NCBI GenBank assembly: GCA_026027325.1
Contig: JAMSLZ010000008.1
Coordinates: 310,001 to 374,000, forward strand
Reading direction: 5' to 3'
Length of the DNA: 64,000 nucleotides
From: Actinomucor elegans
Taxonomy: Eukaryota > Mucoromycota > Mucoromycetes > Mucorales > Mucoraceae
The notes beneath the pieces were generated by a model. That model was not told the DNA's origin. It saw only the letters and a list, made by a program, of their open reading frames with translations, and searched no databases. The position numbers and the translations under genes were made by a program. Shown here piece by piece: positions 58,021 through 64,000 of this stretch. How positions within the stretch are numbered: the stretch's first letter is position 1; each line of letters starts with the position of its first letter.

Positions 58021-59002
58021 ATGAAAGAAGTATCCGCTCCTAAAGCACTTAATATCTTAAGGCCTATACAGCGTGATAAACCAACGCCTACAGTTTCACA
58101 AAGCGATTACCATTTATTAAGCAAAAGGTCATCTAAAATAACCAACTCTCAAATACATGAGCCAGGCAAACTTACCACTAGACCCAATACATTTCATCTT
58201 TATGATCCTAAAAAGCCTCAGCAGCTACAGATGCAGTTAACACCACAACATCAAGCATTAAAGAAACCAGTGATCAATCTGTACAGACCACACAAACGCC
58301 AATCTTTGGGCAACCTCCAAAGATCTCAAACAAAACAATTAATAAATCTGCATTTGTCATTAGACAGCCAGGCCACTAGTGTATCAAAGCAGCAAACTAT
58401 TGATATCCCAATGCCGGAAGAACTAACTGAGTGCGATGATGAGCCCTCGCTTGTTACAGATGATGAAGATTCAGATGAAGACGATATGCTACCAGAAGCC
58501 CGTATCAATAGAAAAGTAGGACCTCGGAAGCTTTTCATTATCGGGAATATTAACTATATGATTTAGATTGCGGATCTGGAAATATCAAATAAATCGTTAT
58601 TAACAATCAATGAAATGTTGGAATCAACTGTTCGTCACCAAGCAAAGCAAGTTGCTTCTTTCAAGAAATTGGCAATGACAGTACCCAAGTAAATATGCAT
58701 ATTTATGTATGCTATTACTAACTTGCATGCTAAAATAATATATATGTATAGTGAAGAAGAGCAAAAGAGACAGCAAGAGATCATACAAAGAGCAGAAGAT
58801 GTAATTAAATTAGCAAAAATTAACTCGATTGCTTACATTTATATTATATGTATAGGAAGATGATTGGCGAAATGATGAACAATTTAATCGACTTGTAAGA
58901 ATGACAGATCGTTTAATTGAACAAGCACAAAGAGCTTTAACACATCAGGCTGAAACGGGTGGACGTGTCATTTCAAGTAGAAAACAAGCTTGGCATGTTT
59001 AA
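58021..59002 (+). CDS. Coiled-coil protein of unknown function
   Basis: Four exons (58021-58515, 58567-58688, 58752-58800, 58856-59002) encode 270 aa. The first 150 residues are polar and disordered, rich in Gln, Pro and Lys (FHLYDPKKPQQLQMQL), followed by an acidic stretch with VTDDEDSDEDDM. From about residue 165 a helical, coiled-coil segment starts: ADLEISNKSLLTINEMLEST then VRHQAKQVASFKKLAM and, in the last exon, NDEQFNRLVRMTDRLIEQAQ. Its end GGRVISSRKQAWHV is short. I do not recognise a family. The 49-nt third exon is needed to keep the heptad pattern. Confidence 0.7.
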
Positions 59003-59099
59003 TGTGTCTTAACTAATCCTTATTTCTTCATAGGCCACTATCATCCAGGAAATATTCATCACGATAAAGAACAATAAACACGCATTTTTTTATTATTAT

Positions 59100-59443
59100 T
59101 TAATAGCCAGAACATTGTTGGGCTTCCTTGACAATGCGCGATGTTTCCATAGCATTTGCCATTGCAGTTGATTGATCCTGCATCTTTTCTAACCGTGCTT
59201 GTTCTTCCAAAGCATCAACTTCATCCTATTCATAATGAAAAATCAGTAAATTACAACAAGACAAAAGATGTTTCTTACCCATGCTTGTCTCTTACTTCCT
59301 CTCGAGTAAGAATCTGTATTGCTACTTTGATTTTGATTGATATTACAGAGATCAATTTCAGCCATATCACAAGCTTTTTTCATTTGACGAATATCCTCTT
59401 CATCAATACATTCTTCAATCGTTACGTGATGCTTATGGCTCAT
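59100..59443 (-). CDS. Small hypothetical protein (96 aa)
   Basis: Two exons (59279-59443, 59100-59225) with a 53-bp GT-AG intron. The N-terminus has MSHKHHVTIEECIDEEDIRQ followed by MKKACDMAEIDLCN; the C-terminus is helical (VDALEEQARLEKMQDQSTAM, ETSRIVKEAQQC). No known domain. Coding status rests on the clean splice and amino-acid composition. It converges with the coiled-coil gene, 97 bp apart. Confidence 0.62.
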
Positions 59444-60488
59444 TTTATTATGTTTAGATTAAAAAGAAAAAAAAAAGAAGAGATGTAAAAGCTTTTTTTT
59501 TTATCAATGTGTGAGTTTTTTTAAACACTTTTTTTTTCTCATGCACTTTTTTTTCAACGCTAATTTGCCTAGTAGCATTAGTTTCTTTGCATGAATTACC
59601 TATTTCAATCCCACGGAATAAGCCCTAGCTATATCATATAATAACAAGTATGAATTCAAGCCCCGTGAAAAGTATCCATAACGTGTTTCTGTAGCATCTA
59701 AAACAATAAGTTATTCTGTTGAATGCATAGTGCTATAACCATCTCTATTTATTGGCTGACGGAAAATAACTAAGCACTTAAAGATACTCTCGCAAAAAAA
59801 AAAAAAAAAAAAAAAAAATAAATAAGCTTTGATCTACTTAAATTTTGTCGAACAAATATTCAAGGGGACCACACTCTGACACCGAATGATGTTAATAATA
59901 GATGGAAAAGGCAAACAAGAGCTACCTTCGATAATATGCCTGTTGGACACCGCAACCCTTCAATCAAAAGCGTCGCTGATTATAACATAAATTGGCTACT
60001 ACTCCACAATGATGAAGTTTTATATATATATATATATCAACGCGAGTTCTGTTTTGCCGGAACCAACAACAACCAATGAAGTATCATTCACGGATAACAC
60101 ATGATACAAAAGAATAATTTAATTTTATTGTGTTCAATAGACAAGAAACAGCAAAACGCTATTGTTAGCAGATATGTATCTCTTGCGAACATACGTTCCA
60201 TTATTCCATGCCTTCCTCTGCCTCTCAGAAGAGTGCATTTATTCTCTACTATCTCTTTTATCACCTCCATCATATTAACATTGAAGTTAACTAAAAAAAA
60301 AATTCAAGAAGAGACAGAACACCACACATTATTCTTCAAGGATTAAGTTATCAAAGTAATTTTTATGTATAAAAAAGAGCATAATAGCAATAAAAAGAAA
60401 GGAATGTATAATGGGACAGAGTAAAACAAGTATATTCAAGATATATAATAATAAGATAATATTAATAATGTAAGGTTAAATGGCAGTT
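59444..60488. other. Intergenic gap, no gene seen
   Basis: 1 kb with T-rich tracts upstream of the small gene and a run of 25 A at about 59794-59818. ORFs at 60088-60346 on both strands overlap each other and have no motif. Confidence 0.55.
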
Positions 60489-62140
60489 TTATGACTCGAT
60501 TTGTCTTTCCAACCTATCCAGTCTTTCGCGTAAAGTATCCAACATGGTGTGATATTCATTCGGTCCAATGTCATTCTGTGATTTGACAATGGTAGGAGGG
60601 CTTACCAAGTCACTTTTCTTTGTAGATCGACTGGTTGAGTGATTTTTTGCTATCGCTTCATCGCCTTCAGCTTCTTCGTCGCCTACTGAACCACCATTTA
60701 CCACCCTTCTTTCTAATGAATTGATTCGATGAAACAAGTTATCCAAAGAGTCTTCCATACGGCGCATAATTTCCTTTTGAGCTTCTTTGATCTGGTTGCG
60801 AACCAATCCTTCAATCGTAGTTGATGAAGCTTGTAGAGTTTGAATTAGTGTAGAGGATCTTCGGATTTGATCATCCAATGTAGATTTCAAGGTACGCGTA
60901 GTTTCGATGGTATCAAATAGGTGTTCAAAGGGTTGCATGAACTGCTGTCGTTGTAGAGCAGCATGCGAGTTGGTTGTTGGCGTTTTTGGAGGCAAAGGAG
61001 CAGCGGCTGAGCTAGTCGGCACTTCAGGTACACGTCCAGAAGTGACAGGGAAACTATGACCATAAGCGGAAGAAGGGTACTGAGGTGAATGGGGAGGGAA
61101 ATGATGATGCATACTACTAGGGTGCGCTGTATGAGGCACCTGTTGTTGCTGCTGTTGCTGAGAAGGCACAATGGGTGGGATTGCAAATTCTGAATTGGTA
61201 GCACTGGTTGTAGCAGGCGAAATCATAGTGGCTTGAGATAGAGGATGGGGCTGCTGCTGCTTTTGTATATATTGCTGCTGCTGCTGACGAAAGTTGGAAT
61301 GAAGTGGAGCGGATCGGATGCCATTAAATTGCTCACCATAAGATGGGGCATAGATGGTCAAGTTTCGCGTGTTTTTCCCCTGAAGATTCAAGTTACTGGG
61401 TCGACTGTTATTATTTGCAGCCAGTCTTTTAGCTAGTAATGTTGGTGCCTTTTGTGAACTAACCGTATGAGCAGGTTTTGGTAAAATTGGTGTTGATTCT
61501 TCGTTACTTTTCTTTTGCTTCTTTGCCGTAGGTGCATCATCAAATGTTCTATAGTATAATTAATACGCGTCCATCTAAACCCAAAATTTCACATTTTTTA
61601 CCTGCTCATCCTTCTTGATAGTGGTTGCTTTGGTTGTTGCGTTTGGCTACCAGCGCCTATTAACATTGTGTCCAATGCCATTGGATCAGAATGATGAGAA
61701 GAGGCCATGGGTGGCGGTGGTGAAACTGGCTCCGATTTCACTTTATGAGAAGCTTCATATAGTTGTATAGGGGTAGTTGTAAACTGAGACATGTCTTTTT
61801 TTGATTTATAATATACTAGACGTGGTAAGTTCGATAGCATGGATTCGTCCAGTTGTGCTGCATAGTCATCGGTTTTGAGCTTACAAAGCTCTGCTAAAAG
61901 AAACTTTCGGTGTTTAATAGCCAGTGAAGCTAGTTCTGTTGTAGTAATATAAGCATCTGTCGGCTGATGCTTGTCCAAGTAATAGGGAAATGTTGCTGTC
62001 TCGAGTAGATCTCGAGGTAAATTGAACAAAGAGACTACATCAGTGAATTTGAACAAGAGAGTCGACGTGTCTACAATTCTGTATAAACGAAACTCTTGAT
62101 CTTTGTCATAATGACCTAGTAAAAGGGATAACAAGTTCAT
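60489..62140 (-). CDS. Q/P-rich putative regulatory protein with C-terminal coiled coil
   Basis: Two exons (61602-62140, 60489-61548) encode 532 aa. The first 125 residues look globular (YDKDQEFRLYRIVDTSTLLF, VVSLFNLPRDLLETATFPYY, YITTTELASLAIKHRKFLLA). They are followed by a Ser/Pro region with PSEPVSPPPP-like sequence, a basic patch TAKKQKKS that could be a nuclear signal, Gln-rich runs, and a C-terminal coiled coil (EAQKEIMRRMEDSLDNLFHR, INSLERRVVNG; final DTLRERLDRLERQIES). The layout is typical of transcriptional regulators, but I do not recognise the family and assign no function. Confidence 0.72.
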
Positions 62141-63232
62141 TTTAAGCCTGCAATGAAAGGAAAAAGAAAGAAAGAAAAAAGGGCTGTTTTTTTTTTAATT
62201 ATTATTATAAATAGGAGGGGCAACCCACGACACAGTTATAAATTATTTAAAAGGAGAAGAGTAACAAATGTATTGTTCTGCTATGGCTACTGAGAAAAAT
62301 AATCTCTTACGCGTCTATTTTTATCAATAAAAAGCTTAAAAATCCATAATGTACATGCAAACAACGTGTTCTTATCAGAAAATGGTAAAGTAGCTTTGTT
62401 CATGTATCAGATTCCAGACCGAAACAAAGTTCAAGTTGCTACTTGGCGCGTCTGAATTCTTGAATTGGAGATCGGAGTTTTGTCATCATCAGTATCTGAA
62501 GCGGGTAGATCTCAAAATGTTATTTCATTATCTTTAAGGCAATAAACACATAATGAAGATAAGCGGACTGCTGAATAGATCCTTAGCAGGTTTATGAATA
62601 GTTGCATTTTTGCGCCAAATGATGCAAAGATATAGTATAAATTATACCCAAGACATTAAGTTATCTTTAATTCATTTACACCCATTAATCAAAGTAAAAA
62701 CTGTACATAAATTAGACTATTATATGATGGTACTGGTAGTATGCATAGGAAGTAAGGTAAAAAAAAGGTTTAACCACAGGTTTCAAAAAATCGGAGACTC
62801 AGAATAATGTATGAATCAGCTGAAACAGTTGTCGAATTGTTAATTTGTAATTCTATTGGATATCGGTAAAGCAATTTGTTTTTTTGAAAGTTATTATTGG
62901 GCAATGGAGACTAAAGAAATAGCGGTAGCTTTTCCTTCAATTGTATCATACTTGAACACGACTTTCTCTTAACGAAAGTATAAACCGATAAAGTATCTTT
63001 TAACGGCGCTCGCGCAACTTTTAATTTTGCTTCTGATGATATATAAACGATACTAAAAATTGATTCAAAATGGTAAGATACTGCCAGGTATGCCCTACCC
63101 AGCTAACAAAAGATAATTGCTTTGTAGTAAGCATATGATTGGCTGCTCTGAAACTGAATCTTATTGACCTTTTATACTTTGCAGACGTGTTTTTTGAGTA
63201 ACTCTTTACTGGAATCATATAATATAGAAGAG
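62141..63232. other. Divergent promoter region
   Basis: 1.1 kb between the Q-rich gene (-) and the DAD1 gene (+). The ORF 62610-62807 has no recognisable motif. An ATG at 63070 followed directly by a donor-like GTAAG may be an upstream start exon for DAD1 (see findings). Confidence 0.5.
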
Positions 63233-63688
63233 ATGGAGCAACTTTCATTAGCAACAAAAAAGTTCATTACAGGCTACAAGAACAACACACCTGCTTCACT
63301 TAAATTGATCGATGTATACCTAGTTTATATTCTTTTCACTGGCATCTTTCAATTCATATACATGGCACTAGTGGGTACCTTTCCCTACAATGCTTTTCTT
63401 GGTGGTTTTATTTCTACTGTGGGTAGTTTTGTTCTTGCAGGTAACTTTCAATAATCTATAATATCAGAATATATACTAATGTTTTTCGTTACAGCCAATT
63501 TGCGTATCCAAACCAACAATGAAAACCAAGAGTCTTTTAAAACCATATCTCCAGAAAGGTGAGGCATCAATAAATCACTTTTAGCTTCAATGATATACTA
63601 ATGTACTACTTGTTTATAAAGAGCCTTTGCCGATTTTGCAGTCTGTTCTATCGTACTTCATTTGTTCTGCATCAACTTTTTGGGTTAG
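63233..63688 (+). CDS. OST2: Oligosaccharyltransferase subunit DAD1/OST2
   Basis: Three exons (63233-63440, 63495-63558, 63622-63688) encode 112 aa, matching the usual 112-115. DAD1/Ost2 is a small three-helix ER membrane subunit of the enzyme that N-glycosylates nascent proteins. Seen: [59 protein letters not shown], then the conserved SPERAFADF and the family end INFLG. The start chosen, [11 protein letters not shown], gives the standard N-terminus; an in-frame longer version is possible. Confidence 0.95.
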
Positions 63689-63930
63689 CGTTTCTGGATA
63701 TGCTTTATATAGGCAATAAATATTCTTTTCTACAATAAATACGCTTGTTGCATTTTATCTAACATAGTATGAGTATATATACCGCGTTTTGTCTCAGCTT
63801 TCTTATCAGCTCTTCAACAATTGACATAGGCATGAAGTATATATGCATTAATTGGTCTGCAGTTTTTTCATATAAATAGAAATCGCACTTCATATATAGT
63901 ACTTCCTTCATTCAGCTAATTCAATAAGAA

Positions 63931-64000
63931 ATGTTTGATAAAAATAATCTTGATACTCTTTTTGAAGACGGTCCTGGATCCTTGAAAGAAGTTTTTGATA
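63931..64000 (+). CDS. 5' end of an unidentified gene, truncated by the window
   Basis: ATG at 63931 opens a frame to the end of the window: MFDKNNLDTLFEDGPGSLKE and three more residues. It is the first ATG after an AT-rich promoter-like stretch. Too short to identify. Confidence 0.45.
   Translation, partial: MFDKNNLDTLFEDGPGSLKEVFD

Noticed and set aside
1..64000. Operons, CRISPR arrays, integrons or phage genes
   Set aside because: The genes are intron-rich and eukaryotic; nothing of the bacterial kind is present.

Overview
This window is nuclear DNA of an early-diverging filamentous fungus, most likely a member of Mucorales (Mucoromycota). The evidence is AT-rich DNA, genes split by many very short GT-AG introns (mostly 41-75 bp), a polyglutamine-rich Clg1-type cyclin, an F-box relic of the kind common in this group, and protein sequences closest in style to Mucor and its relatives. 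I found no operons, CRISPR arrays, rRNA genes or convincing tRNA genes. The gene models below were spliced by hand from the raw sequence; every internal exon junction keeps the reading frame.

Layout, left to right: a C1-domain protein running off the left edge (1-623, -); a WRN-like 3'-5' exonuclease (1642-2911, -); an ariadne RBR ubiquitin ligase (3146-5019, -); peroxisomal/mitochondrial carnitine acetyltransferase (7200-9266, +); APC/C subunit Cdc16/Cut9 (11033-13651, +); a choline/ethanolamine phosphotransferase (15569-16997, -); a polyQ Clg1-like cyclin (18783-21066, +); an AreA-type GATA-like domain protein (24044-24920, +) convergent with severin (25046-26500, -); a 5-kb gene desert with a decayed F-box/LRR gene; tafazzin (31553-32593, -); a complete CACTA DNA transposon (32761-37999); a small secreted Gly/Arg-rich protein (40568-40846, +) convergent with ataxin-3 (40927-41972, -); the PKA regulatory subunit (42102-43413, -); cyclophilin A (45588-46358, +); the KDEL receptor (48893-49719, -); a hypothetical basic-tailed protein (50828-51757, -); site-2 protease (53678-55577, -); an NTF2-like protein (56917-57827, -) head-to-head with a coiled-coil protein (58021-59002, +); a small conserved-looking protein (59100-59443, -); a Q-rich putative regulator (60489-62140, -); OST subunit DAD1/OST2 (63233-63688, +); and the first codons of another gene (63931-, +).

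Most genes are single-copy eukaryotic housekeeping genes and do not form a cluster. Thematic links are loose: lipid and membrane work (phosphotransferase, tafazzin, carnitine acetyltransferase), secretory pathway (KDEL receptor, DAD1, site-2 protease), ubiquitin (ariadne, APC6, ataxin-3) and signalling (C1 protein, PKA-R).

The accessory content is the most interesting part. A 5,239-bp CACTA element has perfect 14-bp terminal inverted repeats, a 3-bp target duplication (TTA), arrays of subterminal repeats, an apparently uninterrupted tnp2-type transposase and a divergent second gene. A degenerate repeat with a period of roughly 165-175 bp sits in most long intergenic gaps in both orientations. 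A separate 36-bp near-perfect inverted repeat flanks about 0.6 kb near 47.4-48.0 kb.
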